From Angiostrongylus vasorum (Eukaryota; Nematoda; Chromadorea; Rhabditida; Metastrongylidae): 64,000 bases of DNA. The stretch spans positions 1,240,001 through 1,304,000 of the forward strand of contig JADANN010000192.1 in assembly GCA_018806985.1 (NCBI GenBank). Reading direction: 5' to 3'. The notes below the pieces were generated by a model. The model had not been told where the DNA came from, did not search any database, and worked only from the letters and a program-made list of their open reading frames with translations. Each line of letters starts with the position of its first letter. Positions within the stretch are counted from its first letter, which is position 1. The position numbers were made by a program, and so were the translations under genes. Positions 1 to 11,800 of this stretch are shown here, piece after piece.

Positions 1-127
1 CCTACTTGATGCCTCAGAAAGTTGGTGTGGAATATTTCAAAACGCTTAGCATTTGCGCTGTTATGGGTTATCTTGTTGATTTTCGAGTGATTCAAGCGGA
101 CGACAGTAAATTGTGCAGTTGTATTTT

Positions 128-465
128 TCGTATCCTCCCAATGATTTACCGCCTGATCGTGGCTGGCAGGTGTTCCTGGGTGTCGGGCTGCGATACACAG
201 CGTGGGGATTCATCCGCTCTGGCAGGGTCTCGCAAGCTGAGGAGTTCGGCGTCTCCTTCACGAAGCGTAGCTACGAGTAAACCAAAACCAGGATCCACCA
301 CCGTCCTGGTGTCAAAGTCTCATAGTGGCAAATCTCTCTGATCCACAAGGGCTGCGACTGCCTGTGGCGATGAAGACCTGGGGCAGACTTTGGCCAGGCT
401 GACCTCGGGATTCCAGGGAACCACAATGGCTCTACCAGCAACTCTCCGAAAAATAGAGATTATGA
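128..465 (-). repeat. DR-B dispersed repeat, reverse copy
   Basis: A family of about 390 bp with no recognised coding or pol III features. This copy runs from TTTACCGCCTGATCGTGGCTGG through CCCGACACCC-type sequence to TCTCCGAAAAATAGAGATTAT. Small indels relative to 36531-36920. Confidence 0.8.
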
Positions 466-2228
466 AGGAGCTCGCACAAGCAGTAAGGATGAGCCGTTCA
501 AGTACCAAGTATCAAGTAAGTATCTTTTGTTTGCAAAAATTCTTCATTGGTTTTTGGGGATCCGAAAATTCTTTGAAGGCTGTATATCCAATTACCGAAG
601 TCCTCGTGTTGTCGATTTCCATTCCTTAGAATAGTGATAGACTATCCTTATCCACTGGTCATTGTTTAGGACCATAACATTGCTGGTACAGCCGGAGTTC
701 GTCATCTAGGCATCGTTGTGGACAAGACGTAGAGTACCACTCATTTTTGCGGAACGAAATGTTCATAGTTTTTTTTCTAAGTGGCAAGTCTACTGATGAA
801 TAGGAAAAAATGTTACAAAAAATCCCTTTGACCTTGCGATAACAGATTTAAAAAAAACAATCCAGAACCCATATTCTTTCCCTACTGATCTGTCTCGGAA
901 ACCAGTCGAGGATACCCTGTAGGCGGTTGTTGTGTTGAAGTATTTTAAATTACCTGCTGAGTTAGATTCCTTCTCACCTTTTCCTGATGGTACCCTGAAG
1001 ATTATATTTTCCGTTAATTTCCCAGTTCAGCACTATTTAAATAGAGGGACATGTAACTGGGAGTTTTGTTGTGTCTCTGAATGTGACATATAAGAAGTAT
1101 GCTCGACCTGCTCACCGTCCCATTGAGCTTTTAAAACTGCTTCATCTAGGTTTCTAGCATTTCCACGTTTCCATCTCATGGCACGTTTTCTCCGTTCCTC
1201 TTGCCATTACTAAACATATATTCTTCTCACTGATTCGAGTCCTAAACTCTAGAAGTAATAATTGTCTAATCGTTTTCAAAAGGCCTCTGGCATTGCATTT
1301 CTTATGTGAGTGTTCTTCGGTGGCTCTTCCAGGATGAATATTCTCATTTTGCGTATTTCTCAAGTGGACAGGGAGCTTTCAGTTCTTTTTCGGATCAAAA
1401 TTCGTGCTTTCACCCAATCGCCTTTGGTGTTGAACTTCGTTGTGCAGTGAATCGAATCTTAAGTATCCTAACTGTTTAGCTGACACTTTCTAAAAGCTAA
1501 CATCTTTTGCAACTCAATATCTTTTCTATCCTCCCTTCGTTAATCAACACTTTCATTCAGCATGTTTGCAGTGCATCCAGAACACTAGAGCGTCATTTCT
1601 CCCAATTTTTGCGATAAATATATCCTTTAGTAGATCATTTTTTAAAACTACCTTGCTTCCATTCTATAACTTCTTATTTGCTTTCTGCTCTGCTGCTGAG
1701 ATACTTGCAAAAACTGGGTGCCAGTGCAGATTTGAAACTGCGATTCCTTTAGCGGGACTCACTCGCTACCAACTCCACCATTTGCCCCTGATTTGCCTTT
1801 CTCCCAGCCACTTTTTTACCATAACGGTGCCACCAGCATATCTTGCTTCCTATTTTGGTATCGTATTAGTTTATTTTCACAGAATATGATGACATGCTCA
1901 CAACGAAATCGTCTGATTCACTGCCTCGACTTTATAGTCGCTTTATTAATTCGTTGATTTCCTTGAATCGTTCACTCAGAGAAGATACCTTTTGATTTTA
2001 TAGTCACTTTCTTAGTATGCAGTTTAATCCGCTAATACTTCTTCAGCTGTCTTCATTTCTAAGATATGCGCTGTTCTTCGTTTTACTCCTCATTCTTTCT
2101 TTCATTCTTGTTCAGTATACGCTAAGGACACGTATTTTCACATTTGTCTTTTTTTTCAAGATGACATTAAAATTGTTATTGTTCGCTATGTTCCTAACAT
2201 TATATGCCTTATTTGGACACTTAGACAG

Positions 2229-2612
2229 TTGGATGGCACGTCCTCACTGATTGTGCGGGCCCCAGCATAACCTTCACTTTTCCGGGGATTTGCTAGTTTA
2301 GCCATTGTGGTTCTCTGGAATGCCAGGGTCAGACTAGCCAAGGTCTGCCCCAGGTCGTCACCACCACAAGCTGTCGCAGCCCTTGTGGATCAGAGGGAAA
2401 TTTGCCACCATTCGACTAGTTTGATACCAGGACGGTGGTGGATCCTGGCATTGGTTTACTCTTAACTAGGCTTCCCGATGGAAACGCTGAACTCTTCCTC
2501 AGCTTCGGAGACCCTGCATGGAGAAAGAATTCACCACCCGCTGTACATCGCAGCCCGATACCCAGGAACACATCCCAGCCACGATCAGGAAGTAGACCGT
2601 AGGGAGGATATG
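2229..2612 (+). repeat. DR-B dispersed repeat
   Basis: Near full-length copy, from GGATGGCACGTCCTCACTGA to CAGGAAGTAGACCGTAGGG. Shared landmarks are GGCCCCAGCATAA, GATCAGAGGGAAATTTGCCA and CCAGGACGGTGGTGGATCCT. Confidence 0.85.
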
Positions 2613-3148
2613 CCGTATTACAGCATTTATTTAAGATTGTCTATGAAAATCTGGAATTAATGATGCTTGTGTATGTGCGTATATATGCGTAAATTATATG
2701 TAACCTTGTGTGGGTGTCGGTATATGTGTAAATCGACTACAACTCGAACTGTTCGGACCCTGAAGAACCCATGATCTGCTTTCTTCTTAGGATGGCAGAA
2801 GCCACCAGCCTAAGTACTTTCCTAAAAAAATACATTCTATTAACTGATTATGTAATTACTAAGGAAGCTAAGATATAACAAAAAACCGGAAACCGAATTG
2901 GGTTTCGAGCCCGCGATCACCCTTACGGCGGCTTACGTGCTATCCATCACACCAAGCCCCACATGAATTCTCCAGTTTTTTCAGATCTCAACATCCCTGT
3001 GGTTGTATTTCACGTCATATTCTGCCATCAAAAAGAACAAGGAGGAAGTAAAAGTTAAAACAATACGGAGTTATTAAAACATTTTCGTTTCAATGTTCAA
3101 AAAACTAATGGATGACAAATATCTTCTGTGAGATTTTTTAACATTATT

Positions 3149-3375
3149 ATTTACTGCCTACTCTTTTTTAATGGCGGGAATATTGTGAAATATAACATAG
3201 CGAAGAACCCGCATCTTGTGGTGGTGAACGCGTTACTCCACGGAAAGGACAATAGCGCTTTCGTTCCCCACCTTAGACAGCTGCGGTCTGGAGTTTTGTA
3301 AATATCCAGCGTCATTGAAGTCATCTTTTATCAAATCTATAATGTGGCATTGGCATGTTCTACTACCTATGAAGA
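3149..3375. mobile_element. Deleted foldback-family copy
   Basis: The left terminus TTATTTACTGCCTACTCTTT is joined directly to the opposite arm (GGTGGTGAACGCGTTACTCC, CTGCGGTCTGGAGTTTTGTA). Upstream of the first nid-1 exon. Confidence 0.65.
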
Positions 3376-3398
3376 CATCTAAGCCTCACGGCTTCTAG

Positions 3399-6300
3399 CG
3401 GCAGACTGTCCCGTTGATCCATACGGCGATAGATGCCCAGAAGGTTGTAACATTCTAACTGATGAGCGCCACTGCTCGCGTTGTATCTGTGCCGGTAAGT
3501 GTTCATTTTGATGAAATATCCCTTTCATCAAGCTAGTACAGAACTAGAAGTGATTGAAAACTGAGTCCAATTGGATGACCCCATAGACGGATCATTTTCT
3601 CTACTAATATGATCACTGGTGTGATATATGAATAGTGTATTTACCTTTCATTCTTTTAGAAAAGTACATAATATAACTTTTTTTCTACTAATCAGAGCCA
3701 AATCCTGAGGACGGTGCAGAAGATAATCAACTTTCCGACTACACCGTGCACGAAAAACTGCCTCAGCGCCCACATGCACCATCTGTGGATCGCAGGACTC
3801 ACGATGGTACAAGTGAACCTCAACGTGAGACGGAAGGCACTGACAAGAGGCCCGATGAGCCTGAACGTGAGCACGAACGTGAACCAGCACAACAATACGG
3901 ACAAACTGAGCAACACACTAACGTTATGAACTGCGCTTCCGCTGGACAAGAGGCTTGTAATCAGAATGCTTTATGCAGGTGTCCTATTGTTTATTTTTTC
4001 CCTCTTTGTTTACTGACGTTTTCATTATTTGCTGTCATTATTTTGATAGTTGGTTTTTAGGATCCTTTCAAGTAAAAATTTCAGAGACTTTGCTAGTGGT
4101 TTCTGTTGCGAATGCCGATCAGGATTCTATGGAAATGGGAAGGAATGCTTGAAAAAATGGTCAGTTTTTCTAGTCTATTGGAATTTGCATAAAGCATAGC
4201 TGTCATCATCGTGATGTTTTCGACTGCAGGGAGATCCTCAGCGAATATCTGGATCGTTCGAGGGTGTTATCAATGGAATTTCAATCGATCGTACTGATCT
4301 GCACACATTTATCACTCCCACCGATGGTCATGCATATACGGCAATTTCGAAAATCCCGTCCGATCTCGGATATCCACTTCTGCTCTTGAATCCTATCGGA
4401 TCCATCATGGGATGGCTTTTCGCTGAGGTGAACGTAGACAAATCTATTAATATCGGAATCAGAACCTAGAAAAAACAACTGCTTCTACCCCGTGTCAATA
4501 GATGTTAAGATTTGTCCGTTAAATAATGGAAATTGATAGTTCACGTTCATTTTTCTCAATAGAATATCAAAAACAGATCATTGTTAGCATTTTCCGAGTT
4601 TTAACCATTCTTCCAATTCCAATAATGGTAGGATCACTCCACAGCAGCTTGTTTATCCATGACTATCCCATGTCTTAAACGACTCTACTGCGACCCTCTT
4701 GCCAACCTGAAGTCATTTAATGTTTGCCTTTGTAGATTTTTAGTCTTTTTAGTGAAAACCCCGTGTCTTCATGAACAGACAAATGTACTGTAAATGTACT
4801 AGATATTGGTCGCAGAAATCGTTTGTAATTCCGCCATTTTTGGTGGGGGGAGGGATACAAACAAGCGCTTGCCCTTCATTTCTTCACTTCTACTTTTTTA
4901 AAGTAACTGTTCTTTCCTGTTATACACAAAGCTGCCTAATGAGGTCGGTTAGCTTAAGGGGCACGACAGCATCACAACTTCAAATTCTATAAAGACTTTT
5001 GTCTACTCTTTTAGGCGAGGGTGTATCCATTTTGCTCTTTGGAATATCATAAGTGCTCAGTGTTTTAATTGTCAACTTATCGGAATCTCTTAGTTAACTT
5101 GTTTGATATATTGGCCCATACGGTCTCTTATGCATTTTCAGTTGATTTTTGCCTTTCTGTCTTACCCATGTGCACGGTGCAATCTGAAAACAGATAGGTA
5201 CACCCATGATACCAGACAAGAATATGATCACATAAGAATTATAAGTGAGAGAGGCACTGCAAAGAGGGGAAGCCCATCCCTTGAATTCGCTTGGATGTTT
5301 GGGCAAATACAAGGTTATTTTCGATGCTCGTTTTGTTCCCATCAGTTTTATCCTATACCACATCTGGGAAGGCACAGTTCACTATTACTTGGCACGGGAC
5401 GCTTCTTATGAGGAAAATTTATGAAGTGCTCCAAGAGTCTGGAACAAACCGAAATTCTACATAATTCAATGATTTAGGTAAAATCGCCATCTGTCTACAA
5501 CGGTTTCCAATTGACTGGCGGTCTATTCAATCGAACCGTAACGCTGCACATAGGCGATCGAAGCCATTTAACGATTCGTCAACAGTTCAGTGGCAGGGAT
5601 ATATACCACTATTTTAAGTCTACGGTGTGATTTTGAACTATACGATGAACGTGTTTAGCTTCTCGAACTTGCGAATATAGTGACGTTCATAGAAACAATC
5701 ATTTGAGATTCTTACGGCTTTCGAAGCTTCTGCATAGTAACACATGATTTCGGTTCTTCTGTTTGTTTGTGAGAGGCGATTTACTGTTTATTCAAATTGT
5801 TTTTCCCTTTTTTTTCGAGAAAAGAAAAGCCGTCAGCACAAACTTTCAGAGATCTTCAGAAGCTTACATCCTTAACCTCATTAATTCAAAACCTTAGGTT
5901 CTAAGCAAACTGTTTAACGTACAACTTCATATTATTAGTGATAAACCAGCAGAATCTCTTGTTAACTCTACCCACTCTTTCGCCAAGTTCAGGTTTTCGT
6001 GTCTGGCACATTACCCGATATTGCTCCCGATACAGAAATCGTCTTTCCTAATTATGAAGAGGAATATCGTCGTGAACGACCAGGGTAGAAAGCGACTAAA
6101 TTCTCAATTTTCACCCAGCTTATTCAGAGCTTGGTTGTTTTTCCAGAATAATTTGAAAATGTTGTCCAGGGCTTGTTCGATCTTATACTGGAGTCGACAT
6201 TTTGCTGAAGGAGGCTGGCCAGCAGAGAACGATAAGAATGACTATAGATCAACAAATTCAGTTTGAAGAATGCCCTCACCAAAATGTGAGTGGGAAGACT

Positions 6301-8846
6301 GTTTGCCTTTTTATGCCTCTCTGTTATGGAAATTTATTGCTTGCGTATTAGGTTACGAAGCTTTATGAGTTCTACTTAAGAAAATCGATAGTAACTCAAA
6401 TTTTTTTTCTGTGGAGAAAAGTAGTTTCGCATCGATGCTTCTCTTCTTGTGCCACATTATGATTTATCCCTCTGTACATTTTACTCTATTCGATATTTCA
6501 TTGTCTACATTTTTTTGCTTCATTTTCTTCACAGCCTTGAAGGAAAAAGTCATATAGATCTGCAGGTTCTTTTTTCTATCAGTTTTTCGTATAATCTCAT
6601 GCTAAAGCCTTGAATCTAAATTTTGGTCGTACAGCTTTAGCAGCTTTACGAACACCCACCGTATCACTCGTCCACATTACACAACAATTGAAACACATGA
6701 GGTTACAAATGTGGTCTACTCCAGCCTAAAAAACGATGCTGAGATTTCTAGAGACCTTCAATCAAAAGCACTCATTTCTTCGATTTCCTTATGTAACTTC
6801 TCCGTAAAACTGGAACACCTCGAAAAGTTTTTCATATGAAATCTTTTTGCCTCGGGTATTAGGATCCTGTATAATGTTTTAAAACCTTACCATTATGTCC
6901 TATGGAATTACCGTAATGTTCCTTCTATCTTGTCTAGTGAGCACTTTCAGAATCCATATTCCCTATCAGGATGTTCTCCTACGTGGACTCAAAGTAGTCT
7001 CCACAACATATCATCCATTTCAAATCAAATAATAAATCGGAAATGGGACGTTAATTCATGTAATCTTCACCTGGATAGCCATCATTGGAGCCAGTTAAAC
7101 AATGGTTGTTTATTCAGTAAACCGGTTATGAACCCTATACGGATTTTTGTAGTTCATGGGGTAATGTGTCTAGTGTTGGTTGGACCACTGCCATCGATTT
7201 TTCTTAATGTGCCGTTATAAGATATTGCTGCATAGTACTGGCTACTTCGTTGGAAGTGATGAGCAAAGTAAGAAGAAGGGTCTTGTCGAAGTTGAAGGAA
7301 TGGCATTTTGGGTACCCGCACCACTGGAGACCGCCTCCTCTTGCACTTAGTTGAGTGATAGTTTGTTCACCGTTTTTTCCTAAACATATACTGGGTCACA
7401 TTTACTCGTAGAGGGTGTGTGTTGCTTAGTAGTTAGCCGTGACCTACGATGGATATGTGGCCATTGGTTCGATCACGTGCCCCTCACTAACCAAGTTCCC
7501 ATCCCTATGGCGTGGGTAAATTGATACCAGCCGTGTCCAGGATGTTTTTCAAAAATAGCGAGGTAGTCTCCCGTAAGTCGTTGCTTACGCTAAATGTGTA
7601 TTTAACTACCTTTACGGTGTTGTGACAGACGCGGATACTAACCATTATACCAACTACGGTGTTGTTAATGGAGGAGAATTATGGCGCAGCCCTAATGAAT
7701 AAGTAAGCGCTGAGCTCTTTATTCTCTATCCTTTACAACTCGTTGCTCAATATCACTTTTTTACTGTTTACATGAGATTGTTTTGATTAAGGCTACTTTG
7801 GCTATATAGACAGTAAATAACATATTTGTATTTATGTAGCATGATAACTAAATCACGGCGTGAAGTTTTAGTTTGACAAAGACAGTGCAGTCGCTCTGCG
7901 GGTGGAAGGCGTCCACGTCACCTATGACTCTCATGAAGGTATTGTACGGTGAGTTTGATGTCAGTTACCCATAACTTCGTATCAATGCCAGGATCATTAT
8001 TTTCATTACAATAACGCCGACTATGGTGTATTTCAACAATTTTTCGATATCACTGCCTTGATGTTAACTTCTTATTTGCTGCCTACTACAATTTTTCACG
8101 GCAGGGGTATTATATGAAATTCAATCTCAGTGATGCTGAAATATTTGCAAAACTCCGGACTGCAGTTGTCTGCGGTGAGAACGAACGCGCTATTACCCTT
8201 CTTTCGGTGTCCTAACGCGTTCACCACCACACCATGCGTGCCCTTCGTTTCGTCTGTCTCTCAGCTAGTTTTCTATCTGCCAGTACCATCAGCAATCGCC
8301 TGTCATTCCCATTTTAGCGCCCTTAATCTTGATATTAGGTCTTAATTTAGTTCACTGGTGCTATTAGATACTGATTTATCTCTTCATATTTCACTTCAGT
8401 GGCTTTTTGTCGTTTTCTCAGTACCGAGATCATCTTTGCTCCTTTCTGAGGGTGATATGATTGCCTTAATTTTTGTTAGTGTAGTATTTACTTAAAATTG
8501 TGCAGAAAGCGCAGAGTTGACTGCAAGAAATTGAGCTAAACATGTTGAAAAAATAGAACGGGCTAAACTAGGTGTCAGCGTGTGATATGGTTGATAAACT
8601 AAGAGAGATAAATGCAAAAAAAGTCTTGGTACAGCTGTATGAGTCTTATTATCCAGTTTTTCAATGTATGTGCCGAATGCTTAAGCCTTTAAGAATATCA
8701 CATTTAGATATGCATCGCGAAATTACGCCAATGAAGTCGGAAGAGGAACAAATCCATCTGAATCGGATGTGGACTCAAGTATCGACCGTCGTCAGCAAGC
8801 TGGAGCTCAACATCAAGCCCAGAATCCGACGACGAATCGCGGCGAA
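3399..8846 (+). other. nid-1: nid-1 exons for the first EGF region and the G2F barrel
   Basis: Exons: 3399-3494 (six-Cys module, DRCPEGCNI...CSRCICAG), 3696-3978 (acidic and charged linker, then start of an EGF), 4085-4159 ([18 protein letters not shown]), 4230-4427, 5478-5624, 5993-6068 (or 6071), 6170-6285, 7872-7948 and 8708-8846. The exons from 4230 onward match the nidogen G2 barrel: [62 protein letters not shown] and the closing strand GIVRYASRN. The last exon runs into a hydrophilic Ser/Asp/Gln-rich linker. Phases agree at every junction except 4159/4230, where a two-base remainder (TG) meets a phase-0 exon. The G2 domain is the collagen IV/perlecan-binding module in characterised nidogens. 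Confidence 0.85.
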
Positions 8847-11800
8847 GTTAGCTATTTCCCAAGTATTATGCTTCAAAAAAAATGTTGAGGATAATAGTAT
8901 TAGTAAAGAGGTGTGGGAATAGGGGTGGTTAGAGATGTCGTGCAATACCTGGCTCCATGCCACATAGAGCCAACAAAGCCCCCCCATCTGTGTAGGGTCG
9001 GGAAATTGTCACCACCCCTTTCTCAAAATAGCTCCTTGTCGGGCGCAAAGCCCAGTGAGTGCCCGTGGTGAACACCTGGAGACACGGTCGTAGAGTTATC
9101 CCAGAATGTCAAGAACTATGAACTAAGCGGCCATTCAGTGATATTTATTAAGTCCATAAAACACTATACTGGTAGTCATGCTCATAGCCAATTACGCAGA
9201 TCTTCGTAGGTGACAGATGCAAACCACCGAAATGATTGAGAGCATTGCTAGAATCTGCTCAATATGTGACAAAGATCATATAAATGAAAAATGAACCTAT
9301 TAATATCGACCGATGTTTACCTAAGTTGACTAGACTTACTGAATGTTCGGATTTACGCACTACAACTAGAGTGCAATCTTGTTCAGGATATTTGCGTCGA
9401 AGGTCGCCATGTGTGCACGTTGCCGAACATGCGGTGTCGTCCCGTTGAGCCGTCGTACCGCTGTGAATGCCTGCCTGGATATCAGGCCACTCGTGATGAA
9501 TCGTCACCTCTGGGATGGAAATGCCAAGGCTTTTATTTCTCTCATCTTTTCATTATTTTCTCTAAAGAGCTACATTGTAGCCAAATTAACTATAACTCTA
9601 TTTCTACTGAGCGCAGATACTTATTACTTACTTGGATGCTTGGACTGCCCGTCTTCACTGGTTGCACGGGCTCCAGCATAATTTCCATTATTTCGGAGTT
9701 CTTCTGGTTTAGCTATTGAGGCTCCGTGGAGTCCCGGGGTCAGCCAGGCCAATGTATGTCCCAGACAGACACTTACTCTAACATTTCACTAAACGCATTG
9801 TGTTCATTTTCATCAGTTACTCTGACTGGTTCTATTGAACATTGATTTTACAATAGTACCTATTGAACAAGCTTCTTCATAGCGAAAATATCGACTAAAT
9901 GCCATAAATAGAAGAAAAAGAAGAACAAGTGAACAGTAAAAAGTTGGCAAATGAAGAATTTGTGCCAGAATTGAATAGAGGGAAAATATAGCTACTACGG
10001 GATTAAAATATATCAACGGTGAATATACCGTTAACCGTTCACCGCAAATTCATCGATTATTCCGCTAAAACAATCAATACACATGCTTTCTATTATATGT
10101 AAAGGAGTGTGTGAGGTATGTTTGATGAACCAACTAGTAACAAATATGGCTATGAAAGTCGATACACTCTCTTTCTGCTGACTTTAATTTGTGTGTTGTG
10201 AATTGTATCGAAAAAGATTTTGCAAGAATAATAAAAACAGTGAAGAAAAAGCCTTTGTCAGAGATAGAAAGTAGAAAGGAAAAAAAGAAAAAGGGAAAAT
10301 TTATTAGAAACTCGATCCCGGGAGCTGGAATGTCGTTGGAGAATTTGTAATTTTCGTCATCCTTCCTTATTTCCTTACTTAGTGATCAGTATAACTCCTG
10401 AGATTTAGAGATGAGTTTCATATAATTGTTTATTTTTATAAGTAATTTCTCATAAGATGGTCAACTAAAGTCAAAGGGAAGAGGTCTGAAAAAGTAGTGT
10501 CTGTGTTACTTTACCAACAATAGAAGCATTATGTCAAACATCGCCAACTTTTCTTTTCTTTTTCTTTCCTCTGAATAGGCACAACAAAGTGGTGTTTTAC
10601 TTTAAATCAACTTTGGTTTTTTTGCGAAAAATTCTGACTAATTTTTCATCTCACTCTGTTCAGACTTGAATGAGTGTGAACGAGGTGACCACACTTGCGA
10701 TCAGAATGCCGTCTGCAGCAACACCGACGGCTCGTTCACATGCGAATGTCGACCGGGTTACGATGGTGACGGCCATCGTTGTACGAGTGAGTTAACCGAG
10801 AAAATCCTCGAATTAATCGATAGCTAGTATTTTTCTTCATAAAAAAAGGCAAAAGGACCCCTCGGTTATCAGAAAGATTGCAGGGCAGCACGTGGCCGAA
10901 TTGGACGCTCCTGTAGAACCGATTCTTCATGGCACTACGCAACATCAGGCGGTACTGTAGTTCATCGTCATTTTGTTCTCACTATATTCGAAAGAATCTC
11001 TTTTTCATGAATAGTTTCTATGGTATAGAGAATTCCCAAACATCCATGATATTATTTGCTTAAGCTTTCATCATAAGGGCGCGTGTGGCACCAGTGGTTG
11101 GAGGCGCTATTGCGACACACACGTGGAATCGATCCCCGCGCCTATGGCCCACCAAACCTTTCATCCCTCCGGGGTCGGCAAATTGGTACCAGACTTGTCT
11201 GGGAGGATAGCAGCACTGGCTCGATACATCGGTAGGCCACCGGGAGTCATTGTAAAGGCTAGATGTGCATTCAGTCACCTCCAACGATGCTTAATGAAAT
11301 CGAATGCATGGCGAATCCCTGAGGGATTGATCAACGCCGAGATGTTTATCCTTTGTTTTATCCTTTAAGCTTTCATCAGGTCAATTTCATTAAAATTCGA
11401 GAATTGTTGGAATTTATGTTGACTATAATGGATCTCCAAAAGTGATCTACAGAACACGTAGAACCTAATCCTGCTTGTTGTTGTGTGTTTGTTTAAATAA
11501 CGTCTCCAGCACAACTGAAAACGGTGCTGGCAAAAAAGTGAGCTACATTGGTTTTCATTATAAGCAGTTTCTTTAAGTGAGCAAAAAAATGTGTGCGACT
11601 AGCAGATTAATCGATTAGAGGACATTGATTAGATTCTAAATGATAGGTGAAGTTCAGGTGAAATTAACTGGAGGGTTGTTGACCACTTTTTTAGCAGAAC
11701 ATTATGGTTTCGTAATGGTCGAAAAGTGATTTATCTTGACGGTCCACATTCTTAAAGCGACCGGACCTGTTCCGCTTTCAAAGAAAAAACGTCTTTATCA

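Larger units (their letters stand above)
1..3398. other. No exon recognised; repeat-bearing sequence upstream of the first visible nidogen exon
   Basis: I find no exon here that fits nidogen or any other protein family. The stretch holds a DR-B repeat (minus, about 128-465), another DR-B (plus, 2229-2612), a tRNA-headed remnant at 2890-3030 and a foldback-family derivative at about 3149-3375. The ORFs present are low-complexity hydrophobic translations of T-rich DNA. The first nidogen exon at 3399 starts in the middle of a codon, so an upstream exon must exist, probably before position 1, with this stretch as intron. A short divergent exon could be missed. Confidence 0.5.

Noticed and set aside
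2017..2250. 77-codon hydrophobic ORF resembling a membrane protein
   Set aside because: T-rich DNA yields Phe/Leu-rich translations; there is no family motif, and its end runs into a DR-B repeat.
2890..2975. Possible tRNA gene on the minus strand (box-like GGGCTCGAAACCC)
   Set aside because: A cloverleaf cannot be completed and the head matches the foldback repeat family, so it is a repeat remnant.
6539..6701. Candidate nidogen exons at 6539-6575 and 6641-6701
   Set aside because: They have splice-like edges but cannot be entered in phase. The exon at 7872 ([15 protein letters not shown]) joins 6285 perfectly and gives the expected G2 strand.
8572..8922. 116-codon ORF reading [17 protein letters not shown]
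   Set aside because: Overlaps the real nidogen exon 8708-8846 in another frame; the exon frame is the one consistent with both neighbours.
11123..11368. 81-codon ORF and similar ORFs in other SINE-A copies
   Set aside because: The same translation recurs wherever SINE-A occurs, so it is an accident of the repeat, not a gene family.
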